From Panacagrimonas sp963975245 (lineage in GTDB: Bacteria; Pseudomonadota; Gammaproteobacteria; Nevskiales; Nevskiaceae): a stretch of DNA of 64,000 nucleotides. Shown here piece by piece: positions 8,147 to 16,096 of this stretch. Numbering within the stretch: position 1 is the stretch's first letter; each line of letters begins with the position of its first letter. Where the stretch lies: NCBI GenBank assembly GCA_963975245.1, contig CAXBFJ010000011.1:1-64000 (forward strand), in the 5' to 3' direction. The position numbers were made by a program, and so were the translations under genes. Under the pieces are notes generated by a model. That model saw only the letters and a program-made list of their open reading frames with translations, made no database searches and was not told the DNA's origin.

Positions 8147-10090
8147 TCAGTTTGATTGGGTCAGAACGAGGTCGTAGTTCTCGTTGACACTGAAGCTCCA
8201 GCCATCAGGAACCACGCAGGTGAAGTACTCCTCTTCAACCACTGCGGGGCCGGAACCAGAGTTGCCAGGTACAAGTTCGCTGTGCAGGTACAGCGGCAGT
8301 GCCTTGGCAGGCGCCAAGGTCTTGCCCTCCAAGAGTCGAACCGAGCGTTTCTGCTTGGTGCTGGCAGACTTTCCGCCCTTGGTATCGTTCTGTTTCAGGG
8401 CGAAATGCGGAATGGCCCGCGTTGCCCGCAGCTGCACACGAACGTCCTGCGCCTGCTTGATGCCATCCGGAACACTGAGGTCGCCATTGAGCCGGCGAGC
8501 GGCCTGTTCGCCGTTCTGGGTGAATGTCAGCGTCTTGTCGATGCTGCACTCCGACAGATCAAAACCTTCTGCAAACATGTCGCGTTCGGCACGCTTGCTC
8601 AGTCGTGCGATCACATCGCGCAATCCGCCCTCATCAGCCTGGGTCAGTGCGGCATCGTAGTTATGCGCGATATCAGAAAAGCCGATGCCGAAAGCGCTGA
8701 ACACCGCCGCCATGCGCGGAACAATGATCTCCTTGATGCCCAGCTTCTCCGCCACCTTGCACGCGGTCATTGGACCGGCGCCGCCGTAGGCCAGTAGCGC
8801 AGCGCTCGAAACATCAGCCCCCATGCTTGCCATCGCGTTGCTGATCTTTTCGATGTAAGCCGCCTCCATTCGCACCAGGGCTTCATCAAGGCTGATCTTC
8901 AGAGGCTTGGCCACATTCTCTTCAATGGCGGCCTTGGCGCGTGCTGGATCGAGCTTGATGGTTCCGCCAAAGTAGGAGTCGCCATCCAGAATGCCGAGCA
9001 ACAGGTTCACGTCCGTGATGGTGGCTTCCTTGCCGCCGTAACCGAAGCAAGCGGGGCCGGGTGCGCCGCCAACGCTCTCGGGCCCGACCTGCAATTTGCC
9101 CTTGACCACCTTGAAGATGGAGCTGCCGCCGACGCCGAGGCTGTCAATTTCGCACAGCGGGAACGATATCTGGATATCTTCCAGAGAACCCCAGCGCTGC
9201 TCACGGACGCTGCCTCGATCGACCATGCCGATGTCGGTGGTCGTCCCGCCGATATCCATGGTCAGTACCGTGGTCTTGTTGTAATGCTGGGCCAGCGTGC
9301 GGGCCCCTTCCATGCCACCGCGTGGCCCTGAACCCCAGGTCTTCAGCGCCACTGTCTTGGCAACGCGAGACGAGGTGCCGTCATTGCAGAAAATCAGCAG
9401 CGGGTTTCTCGCGCGCGCTTCGCGTAGCACGTTTTCGGCGTTGTACAGGAAACGCTCCATCGCCGGATGCAGGAAGGCATTGATCAGACTGCTCCAGGTA
9501 CGTCGCGCATCATCGCCATCATCAGAAAGCTGATGCGAGTACAGCATCGGAACCGCGCCCAGAAGATGACGCGGATAGCGCACCAGCGCGACGCGCTTGA
9601 TCTTGCCTTCGTCGGCAACCAGGGTGTCGCCGCCCAGACTGACCACAAGGCGATTGGCGCCCGCAGCCATCAGATCGTTGATGACCTGCGTCAGGCTGGT
9701 CTCGAGCTTTTCTTCCGACTGTGAAGGATCAACGAAAGCAACGCGCTCGCCCACCATCGCTTCAAGCAAATCACCTTCATCCTTGTTGCGTACAAGGGCC
9801 TTCACCTTCTGCCCCTTGCGCAGGATCAAACCAAGACGCGGACCTTTACGCTGCACAACAGCATTTGTGCCCTGAGTAGTGGAATAGCGAATGTAATCTA
9901 CTTCCTCAAGGAGGCTGTCCATGCGCGGCTCGCCATAGATCCGCTCGGAAACATCCTTGAGTACCTGCACAAAACACTGGGTCAGGTCATGTGGTGTGGT
10001 CAGGGTCTTGGCACGAAACACCTTGGCACCGTAAATGACGCAGGCATCGGTGAGCGTGCCACCGTTATCGATACTGATCAGCATGGACAT
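8147..10090 (-). CDS. Second hydantoinase A-type subunit (Apc1-like)
   Basis: A 647-residue HyuA-family protein (about 70 kDa), first gene of the operon. Phosphate-binding loops are seen at IDNGGTLTD (about residues 7-15) and MDIGGTTTD (about 278-286). The first replaces the usual DIGGT with DNGGT. It is clearly shorter than, and diverged from, the 733-residue HyuA paralogue in the same operon. In acetophenone carboxylase the two HyuA-like subunits have separate activation roles. Two in-frame ATGs (10090 and 10084) follow an AGAAGAGG ribosome-like stretch. The operon order 70 kDa, 15 kDa, 80 kDa, HyuB equals apc1-apc2-apc3-apc4. No apc5 homologue follows. Confidence 0.85.
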   Translation of the reverse strand: MSMLISIDNGGTLTDACVIYGAKVFRAKTLTTPHDLTQCFVQVLKDVSERIYGEPRMDSLLEEVDYIRYSTTQGTNAVVQRKGPRLGLILRKGQKVKALVRNKDEGDLLEAMVGERVAFVDPSQSEEKLETSLTQVINDLMAAGANRLVVSLGGDTLVADEGKIKRVALVRYPRHLLGAVPMLYSHQLSDDGDDARRTWSSLINAFLHPAMERFLYNAENVLREARARNPLLIFCNDGTSSRVAKTVALKTWGSGPRGGMEGARTLAQHYNKTTVLTMDIGGTTTDIGMVDRGSVREQRWGSLEDIQISFPLCEIDSLGVGGSSIFKVVKGKLQVGPESVGGAPGPACFGYGGKEATITDVNLLLGILDGDSYFGGTIKLDPARAKAAIEENVAKPLKISLDEALVRMEAAYIEKISNAMASMGADVSSAALLAYGGAGPMTACKVAEKLGIKEIIVPRMAAVFSAFGIGFSDIAHNYDAALTQADEGGLRDVIARLSKRAERDMFAEGFDLSECSIDKTLTFTQNGEQAARRLNGDLSVPDGIKQAQDVRVQLRATRAIPHFALKQNDTKGGKSASTKQKRSVRLLEGKTLAPAKALPLYLHSELVPGNSGSGPAVVEEEYFTCVVPDGWSFSVNENYDLVLTQSN

Positions 10091-10192
10091 AGGACGTCCG
10101 CCTCTTCTTCTGGAGTTTTAAGGAATGGGCGGGTGTACCGCTTTTCTCCCCCGCAGACCCACTATGGAATCGTGTCTACTGACCAACAATTA

Positions 10193-10212
10193 GGACGGTC
10201 CCTTAAAAAGGG
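10193..10212. promoter_or_regulatory. Adjacent palindromes upstream of the carboxylase operon
   Basis: GGACGGTCC (10193-10201) is a perfect odd palindrome, and CCCTTAAAAAGGG (10200-10212) is a second one overlapping it. Both lie about 105-120 bases upstream of the start of the first carboxylase gene, between it and the terminator of the formaldehyde dehydrogenase gene. They could be an operator, but no regulator gene is adjacent, so this is tentative. Confidence 0.3.
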
Positions 10213-10242
10213 GGTGGTGTCCCCGGCGGGTACGCACGCAAC

Positions 10243-10270
10243 AAAAAAGCCGCTCCCCGAGGAGCGGCCT
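10243..10270 (-). terminator. Terminator after formaldehyde dehydrogenase
   Basis: An 8-bp stem (10249-10256 with 10261-10268, loop CCGA) is followed on the minus strand by six T residues (complement of 10243-10248). It ends the transcript of the 10317-11426 gene. Confidence 0.8.
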
Positions 10271-10316
10271 TTTGTTGCATCACAGCAGAGCCGGCGGAAC
10301 GCCGGTGCTACATGCC

Positions 10317-11426
10317 CTAGAACACGACAACACCCCGGATTGACTCACCGCGTGTCATCAGATCAAAACCTTCGTTTATTTTTTCCAGCGGCATGGTGTG
10401 CGTGATCAGATCATCAATATTGATCTTGCCATCCATGTACCAGTCCACAATCTGTGGAACGTGGGTGCGCCCTCGGGCACCGCCGAATGCCGTGCCCTGC
10501 CAGCGACGTCCGGTCACCAGTTGGAAGGGCCGCGTGGAAATCTCCTGGCCAGCCGCCGCAACGCCAATGATGGTGGAAACACCCCAGCCTCGATGGCAGC
10601 ACTCAAGCGCCTGTCGCATAAGATCTGTATTGCCAACACATTCAAAACTGTAGTCGGCACCGCCGTCTGTCAGTTCTACCAGATGCGCAACGACATCACC
10701 CTCGATTTCCTTGGGATTGACGAAGTGGGTCATGCCGAATTCACGCGCCATCTTTTCGCGTTCCGGATTGATGTCCACACCAATGATCATGTTGGCGCCG
10801 ACCATCTTTGCGCCCTGGATGACGTTCAGGCCAATGCCTCCGAGCCCAAACACCACAACGTTGGCACCGGCTTCCACCTTGGCCGTGTACAGCACGGCAC
10901 CAATACCGGTAGTAACGCCGCAGCCGATGTAGCAAATCTTGTCGAAAGGTGCGTCCTCGCGGACCTTGGCCAGCGCAATCTCAGGCATCACCGTGTAGTT
11001 GGCGAAGGTGGAACAGCCCATGTAATGCGAGACCGGCTTGCCCTTGTACGAAAAACGGCTCTTGCCATCCGGCATCACACCCTTGCCCTGCGTTGCGCGA
11101 ATGGCTGTGCAGAGATTGGTTTTGTGTGAAGTGCAGCTTTTGCAGTGACGGCATTCCGGGGTGTACAGCGGAATCACGTGATCGCCTTTCTTCAGGGTCG
11201 TGACGCCTGGCCCCACATCAACAACGATGCCAGCGCCTTCGTGTCCAAGAATGCTTGGGAACAAGCCTTCCGGATCTGCGCCAGACAAGGTGTATTTATC
11301 GGTGTGGCACAGGCCGGTTGCCTTGATCTCAACCAGCACCTCGCCCGCCTTGGGGCCGTCTAGCTGTACGGTTTCAATTTCGAGCGGCTTTCCAGCCTCA
11401 AATGCAACGGCAGCGCGAACATCCAT
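10317..11426 (-). CDS. frmA: S-(hydroxymethyl)glutathione dehydrogenase (class III alcohol dehydrogenase)
   Basis: A 369-residue zinc-dependent medium-chain dehydrogenase, the usual length for class III. Visible are the catalytic zinc region (GLCHTDKYT, then GHEGAG), the structural zinc cysteines (CRHCKSCTSHKTNLC), the GLGGIG nucleotide loop and the class III C-terminal stretch TAFGGARGRT. It oxidises S-hydroxymethylglutathione, formed from formaldehyde and glutathione, to S-formylglutathione with NAD+. The start at 11426 has a GGAG site 8 bases upstream. A terminator follows the stop. No S-formylglutathione hydrolase is adjacent. The formate dehydrogenase operon nearby would complete formaldehyde oxidation. 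Confidence 0.95.
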   Translation of the reverse strand: MDVRAAVAFEAGKPLEIETVQLDGPKAGEVLVEIKATGLCHTDKYTLSGADPEGLFPSILGHEGAGIVVDVGPGVTTLKKGDHVIPLYTPECRHCKSCTSHKTNLCTAIRATQGKGVMPDGKSRFSYKGKPVSHYMGCSTFANYTVMPEIALAKVREDAPFDKICYIGCGVTTGIGAVLYTAKVEAGANVVVFGLGGIGLNVIQGAKMVGANMIIGVDINPEREKMAREFGMTHFVNPKEIEGDVVAHLVELTDGGADYSFECVGNTDLMRQALECCHRGWGVSTIIGVAAAGQEISTRPFQLVTGRRWQGTAFGGARGRTHVPQIVDWYMDGKINIDDLITHTMPLEKINEGFDLMTRGESIRGVVVF

Positions 11427-11540
11427 TTTGCAAACTCCAGAACGTAGTGATCGGGTGAATTGAAAGAAATAAAAATGATCTGTTGATGATGTCTGGCCCG
11501 CTCGCGCTGCAATCAGCGGAGCGACGGCGACACAGGCACG

Positions 11541-12152
11541 TCATGATAAAGAAAGTCGCCTGCTCCAGAACTGCATGGGCTTTGATGTCGCCTGCTGCTG
11601 GTCCAGATCAGTCCATTCGTAATGCGCCTGCATATCGGGGACCGGGCTGTAACCACGTCGCTGCCAGAACGCATCGTTGGGCACGTACCCGGCAGGACGC
11701 ATCGGGTGATCGTCCGGCCTGCTGACAGCGCAGAAAGTACAGAGCGACAGACCCAGGCTCAGCGCATGGGCTTCGCGCAATTCGAAAAACTTCACTCCAA
11801 GGCCGCGACCACGCCAGGCGGGCAGAACTAGTGATTCGCCGAAATAGCTGATGTCAGCCACCGGCATGCCGCTTTCCAGAAACGGCGCCTGCATGGCGGG
11901 TTCTGCATCAGACAAGGGCAATGCCGTTGATGCCCCAACGCAACGCTCACCCTCTCGCACCAAAACAATCAGGCTGCGCTCACATTGCGCATAGGTCTTG
12001 AGATAGTTGCGCTCGTATTCCAGAGAGCCCTGATACAGATACGGCCAGTCGCGAAACACTTCGATGCGCAACTGGGCCAGCGGCGCCAGGTGCGCGCTGA
12101 CTTGTATGCCGCGCAAGGTTTCAATCTGAAGCTCGCTCATATCTGGCAGCAC
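11541..12152 (-). CDS. GNAT family N-acetyltransferase
   Basis: A protein of about 200 residues with the GNAT motif A, ESLVLPAWRGRGLG, which binds the acetyl-CoA pyrophosphate. The stretch after it (FFELREAHALSLG) is the expected helix. The start is either GTG at 12152 or ATG at 12140, and neither has a strong ribosome site. The substrate is not evident. It lies on the same strand as the formate dehydrogenase operon, 47 bases past the fdsD start-proximal end (12199), so it may be co-transcribed at the operon end. Confidence 0.75.
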   Translation of the reverse strand: MLPDMSELQIETLRGIQVSAHLAPLAQLRIEVFRDWPYLYQGSLEYERNYLKTYAQCERSLIVLVREGERCVGASTALPLSDAEPAMQAPFLESGMPVADISYFGESLVLPAWRGRGLGVKFFELREAHALSLGLSLCTFCAVSRPDDHPMRPAGYVPNDAFWQRRGYSPVPDMQAHYEWTDLDQQQATSKPMQFWSRRLSLS

Positions 12153-12198
12153 GCTTGCTCATCTGTCATCAGCATCTGGATCATGCAATTCGCGGCGC

Positions 12199-12423
12199 TC
12201 ATGAGGCCAGCGCCTCTTCGAGCGCGCTCACGGCTGAACGTGCAGGTTCCTGCAGGCCGGCCCCGCCCGTCTGCAGGTGCTCAACGATCTGACGCTGCAT
12301 GCGTGGGTCCCAGAATTTCTGCAAATGATTGAGAACGCCTGCGACCGCATCTGCAGGCTCGGGTTCGCTGCCGAAGAAGCGACCGATATCGTTGGCCATG
12401 ATGACAAGGTGCTCAACTTTCAT
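12199..12423 (-). CDS. fdsD: NAD-dependent formate dehydrogenase delta subunit
   Basis: A 74-residue protein matching the FdsD family, with the recognisable ANDIGRFF and NHLQKFWDPRM segments. It is a small subunit associated with maturation of the soluble molybdenum formate dehydrogenase. Its ATG overlaps the stop of fdhD (ATGA, 12420-12423), the last of four such overlaps in the operon. Confidence 0.9.
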   Translation of the reverse strand: MKVEHLVIMANDIGRFFGSEPEPADAVAGVLNHLQKFWDPRMQRQIVEHLQTGGAGLQEPARSAVSALEEALAS

Positions 12424-13220
12424 GAGGCTTCAAGCAATCGAGACGGGCAACTGTAGATGACATGCTGATTGCGGCGCGCAAAGCCAATCAGGGTCAGTCC
12501 GGCGCCTTGTGCCACGCGAACGGCCAGCGCGGTTGGCGCAGAGATGGCGGCCAGTAGCGGCATTCCTGCAACCGCCGCTTTGTGCACCATTTCGTAACTG
12601 GCGCGACTGGTAATCACGCAGAAGCCCCGTGACAGGTCTGCGCCTTGCGCCAGCAAACGGCCGATGAGTTTGTCGAGTGCATTATGTCGACCGACATCCT
12701 CACAAGCTGCGAGGATCAAGCCGTCGGTGCTCACCCAGGCGGCAGCATGCGTTGCACCGGTCAGCCCATTCACGGGTTGATGCCGCTTGATAGCTTCCAG
12801 CGCTCTGCGCAAGGCTGAAGCGGTGATGGCCACTCCTGCCGGCACCCGCGGCGCGGGCCGCATTGCCGCATCCAGTGTTTTTTCCCCGCACATGCCGCAT
12901 CCGGTGCGCCCCTGAAGATTGCGCTCGCGCGATGCAAGCACCTGGGCACAATCTGGCGTAACGCGAATATCAATCTGCACTGCGTCGTCTCCTGACGCAG
13001 CAAGGACCTTGATATCCAGAATATCGCGCACCGATCCCACCAGACCTTCGGTCACGCTGAAGCCGCGCGCAAAATCTTCCAGATCCTGCGGGGAGCACAT
13101 CATCACCACGTAGGCTTGTCCGTTGTAGCGCAGGGAAACCGGCACTTCTTCTGCCAAATGATCGGGCGCACTGGCGCCATCGCGCCAGACCTGGCTGGTG
13201 CTGTGAGCCGACGCAATCAC
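12420..13220 (-). CDS. fdhD: Formate dehydrogenase accessory sulfurtransferase FdhD
   Basis: FdhD (FdsC in fds operons) transfers sulfur to the molybdenum cofactor before insertion into formate dehydrogenase. Visible are the conserved cysteine pair in GCGMCGEKTL and the EDVGRHNALDKLIG motif. I chose the GTG at 13220 because it overlaps the fdsA stop as GTGA, like the other junctions here. The open frame continues to 13283, inside fdsA, but that extension shows no family similarity. From 13220 the protein has 266 residues. Confidence 0.9.
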   Translation of the reverse strand: MIASAHSTSQVWRDGASAPDHLAEEVPVSLRYNGQAYVVMMCSPQDLEDFARGFSVTEGLVGSVRDILDIKVLAASGDDAVQIDIRVTPDCAQVLASRERNLQGRTGCGMCGEKTLDAAMRPAPRVPAGVAITASALRRALEAIKRHQPVNGLTGATHAAAWVSTDGLILAACEDVGRHNALDKLIGRLLAQGADLSRGFCVITSRASYEMVHKAAVAGMPLLAAISAPTALAVRVAQGAGLTLIGFARRNQHVIYSCPSRLLEAS

Positions 13221-16096
13221 CTGGATGCCTCGGCAAGCAGCTGCTCTTGCTGCGCACTGAAGGCCCGGTAACGGCTCTGCCACTGCGAGGGCTGACTGAC
13301 CCGGGTCAGTTCCACCGCGGTCACCTTGTACTCCGGGCAGTTGGTAGCCCAGTCGGAATTTTCCGTGGTGATGACATTGGCACCGGAGAAGGGATGATGA
13401 AACGTGGTGTAGACCACACCCGGCTGCACCCGAGCGGTCAGGCTCGCACGCAGTACCGTTTCACCTGCACGACTGCTGACGCCCACCCAGTCACCCTCGG
13501 CGATGCCGCGCGACTCGGCGTCATGGGGATGGATCTCAATTCGGTCTTCGCTGTGCCAACTGACGTTGTGGGTACGTCTTGTCTGCGCGCCGACGTTGTA
13601 CTGCGACAGGATTCGTCCGGTGGTCAGAATCAGCGGGAATTTAGCGGTGATCTTCTCTGAGGTCGGCACGTACTCGGTCACCAGAAACTTGCCCTTGCCG
13701 CGCACGAAGCTGTCGACATGCATGGTCGGCGTGCCCTGCGGCGCAGCATCATTGCAAGGCCACTGGATGCTGCCCAGTGCATCAATCCGCGCAAAACTCA
13801 CGCCCTGGAAGGTGGGTGTGAGGCGCGCAATCTCATCCATGATCTGCGATGGATGCGTGTACTGCATCGGATACCCCATGGCATTGGCCAGCTTCTGCGT
13901 GGCCTCCCACTCGCCAACGCCCGACTTGGGTGCCATGACTTTGCGAACACGGGAAATGCGGCGTTCGGCATTGGTGAAGGTGCCGTCTTTTTCGAGGAAG
14001 GAAGAGCCCGGCAGGAACACATGCGCAAACTTTGCTGTTTCATTGAGAAACAGATCCTGCACCACGATGCACTGCATGGCAGACAGTGCTGCCGTCACGT
14101 GCTGCGTGTTGGGATCACTTTGCGCGATATCTTCACCCTGGACATAGAGTCCAAGAAACTCGCCGTCTAGGGCCGCCTCAAACATGTTCGGAATACGCAG
14201 CCCCTGAACCGGTGACAGCGTCTGTTGCCATTCCTGCTCAAAGGCCTGTCGCGTCGCGTCGTCCGAGACATGGCGATAACCGGGGAATTCGTGGGGGAAA
14301 GAACCCATGTCGCAGGAACCCTGCACATTGTTCTGCCCGCGCAGGGGATTCACGCCAACACCTTCACGTCCGATATTCCCGGTCGCCATCGCGAGGTTGG
14401 CAATGCCCATCACCATGGTCGATCCCTGCGAGTGCTCGGTGACGCCCAGACCGTAATAGATGGCCGCATTGTCGACGCTCGCGTAGAGGCGTGCGGCGCT
14501 GCGCACCTCCTGCGCGGAGACACCAGTGACTGCTTCCATGTTCTCGGGAGAGTTGCTCTCCCGTCCAACGAAAGCGCGCCAATTCTCGAAAGATTCCATG
14601 TCGCAGCGCTGACGAACAAAATCCTCCTTCACCAGGCCTTCATTCACGATAACGTGTGCCAGCGCGTTGATCAGCGCAACATTGGTCCCCGGTCGCAGCC
14701 CCAGATAATGAGCTGCCTCGATGTGCGGCGTCCGGACCAGATCAACCCGACGCGGGTCGGCCACAATCAGCTTTGCACCCTGACGCAGACGACGCTTCAT
14801 CTGCGAAGCAAATACCGGGTGCCCATCGGTTGGGTTGGCCCCGATGACGACAATCACATCCGCCTTCATCACCGAGTCAAAAGTTTGCGTGCCAGCCGAT
14901 TCGCCAAGCGTCTGCTTCAGGCCGTAACCGGTCGGTGAGTGGCAGACACGTGCGCAGGTGTCCACGTTGTTGTTTCCGAATCCGGCACGGACCAGCTTCT
15001 GAACAATATAGACCTCCTCGTTGGTGCAGCGAGAGGACGTGATGGCGCCAATGGCATCGCGGCCGTGTTCGGCCTGAATGCGTTTGAATTCACTGGCGGC
15101 GTGGGCAATGGCCTCATCCCAGCTCACCGGCCGCCACGGGTCCTGAATGCTGGCGCGGATCATCGGCGTGGTGATGCGATCCGGATGTGTTGCGTAGCCG
15201 AATGCGAAACGTCCTTTCACACAGGAATGACCATGATTGGCATGGCCATCCTTGTTGGGCACCATGCGCAGCAGCTCAGCGCCCTGCATTTCCGCGCGGA
15301 AGGAACAGCCGACGCCGCAATAGGCACAGGTGGTCACCACGCTGTGATCCGCCTGGCCTTTCTCGATCACGGTTTTTTCTGTCAGCGTCGCCGTTGGGCA
15401 GGCCTGCACGCAGGCGCCGCAGGAAACACATTCGGAGTCCATGAAGGACTCGTTCATGCTTGCTGCAATTTTCGAGTCGAAACCGCGGCCCTGAACGGTC
15501 AGCGCCAGCGTGCCCTGTTGCTCGTCGCAGGCACGCACGCAGCGCGAACAAACAATGCATTTACTCGGATCGAAGCTGAAATAGGGATTGCTCTCGTCTT
15601 TTTCGACAAACCGGGGATTCACCGTGCCCTTGCCCGGCACATAGCGATGCACGTGGTTGTCGCCCTGATCGCCATAGCGTACATCTCGCAGACCTACGGC
15701 GCCCGCCATGTCCTGCAACTCGCAGTGGCCATTGGCCGGACAGGTCAGGCAATCCAGCGGATGATCTGAAATATAAAGCTCCATCACGCCGCGACGCAGC
15801 GCGGCGAGTTTGCTGTTCTGCGTGGTGACCTTCATGCCCTCGCGCACCTGCGTGGTACAGGAGGCGGGATAACCCTTGACGCCCTCGATCTGCACCAGGC
15901 ACAGGCGGCAGGAACCAAACGCATCCAACTGATCGGTCGCGCACAGCTTGGGAATCTTCAGATCGGCCAGTGCTGCAGCACGCATCACGGAGGTGCCTTC
16001 AGGCACCGTGATGTCATGGCCATCGATGTTCAGCGTGACAGCCGTTTCGGCCTTTACTTCTGGAGTTCCCAGATCAGCTTCTGCGATTGATCTCAT
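13217..16096 (-). CDS. fdsA: NAD-dependent formate dehydrogenase catalytic alpha subunit
   Basis: A 959-residue soluble formate dehydrogenase alpha subunit that oxidises formate to CO2 at a molybdopterin centre. Domains in order: a 2Fe-2S ferredoxin domain (C52, C63, C66, C80 region), an NADH-dehydrogenase-G-like Cys/His cluster site (about 116-125), a two-4Fe-4S domain (CIVCSRCVRAC near 180, CVSCGACVQAC near 223), a further 4Fe-4S motif (CAYCGVGC near 257) and the bis-MGD domain. The likely molybdenum ligand is C385 in CARVCHSPT, where the E. coli FdhF enzyme has selenocysteine. Both ends overlap neighbours by 4 bases. Confidence 0.97.
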   Translation of the reverse strand: MRSIAEADLGTPEVKAETAVTLNIDGHDITVPEGTSVMRAAALADLKIPKLCATDQLDAFGSCRLCLVQIEGVKGYPASCTTQVREGMKVTTQNSKLAALRRGVMELYISDHPLDCLTCPANGHCELQDMAGAVGLRDVRYGDQGDNHVHRYVPGKGTVNPRFVEKDESNPYFSFDPSKCIVCSRCVRACDEQQGTLALTVQGRGFDSKIAASMNESFMDSECVSCGACVQACPTATLTEKTVIEKGQADHSVVTTCAYCGVGCSFRAEMQGAELLRMVPNKDGHANHGHSCVKGRFAFGYATHPDRITTPMIRASIQDPWRPVSWDEAIAHAASEFKRIQAEHGRDAIGAITSSRCTNEEVYIVQKLVRAGFGNNNVDTCARVCHSPTGYGLKQTLGESAGTQTFDSVMKADVIVVIGANPTDGHPVFASQMKRRLRQGAKLIVADPRRVDLVRTPHIEAAHYLGLRPGTNVALINALAHVIVNEGLVKEDFVRQRCDMESFENWRAFVGRESNSPENMEAVTGVSAQEVRSAARLYASVDNAAIYYGLGVTEHSQGSTMVMGIANLAMATGNIGREGVGVNPLRGQNNVQGSCDMGSFPHEFPGYRHVSDDATRQAFEQEWQQTLSPVQGLRIPNMFEAALDGEFLGLYVQGEDIAQSDPNTQHVTAALSAMQCIVVQDLFLNETAKFAHVFLPGSSFLEKDGTFTNAERRISRVRKVMAPKSGVGEWEATQKLANAMGYPMQYTHPSQIMDEIARLTPTFQGVSFARIDALGSIQWPCNDAAPQGTPTMHVDSFVRGKGKFLVTEYVPTSEKITAKFPLILTTGRILSQYNVGAQTRRTHNVSWHSEDRIEIHPHDAESRGIAEGDWVGVSSRAGETVLRASLTARVQPGVVYTTFHHPFSGANVITTENSDWATNCPEYKVTAVELTRVSQPSQWQSRYRAFSAQQEQLLAEASR

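Noticed and set aside
3221..10090. Plain acetone carboxylase (acxABC) or 5-oxoprolinase
   Set aside because: Acetone carboxylase has one HyuA subunit and oxoprolinase has no zinc gamma subunit. Here there are two HyuA genes plus a gamma gene.
14225..15769. Long plus-strand frames opposite fdsA (237 and 276 codons)
   Set aside because: These are shadows of a high-G+C gene; fdsA explains the sequence with all its cluster motifs.
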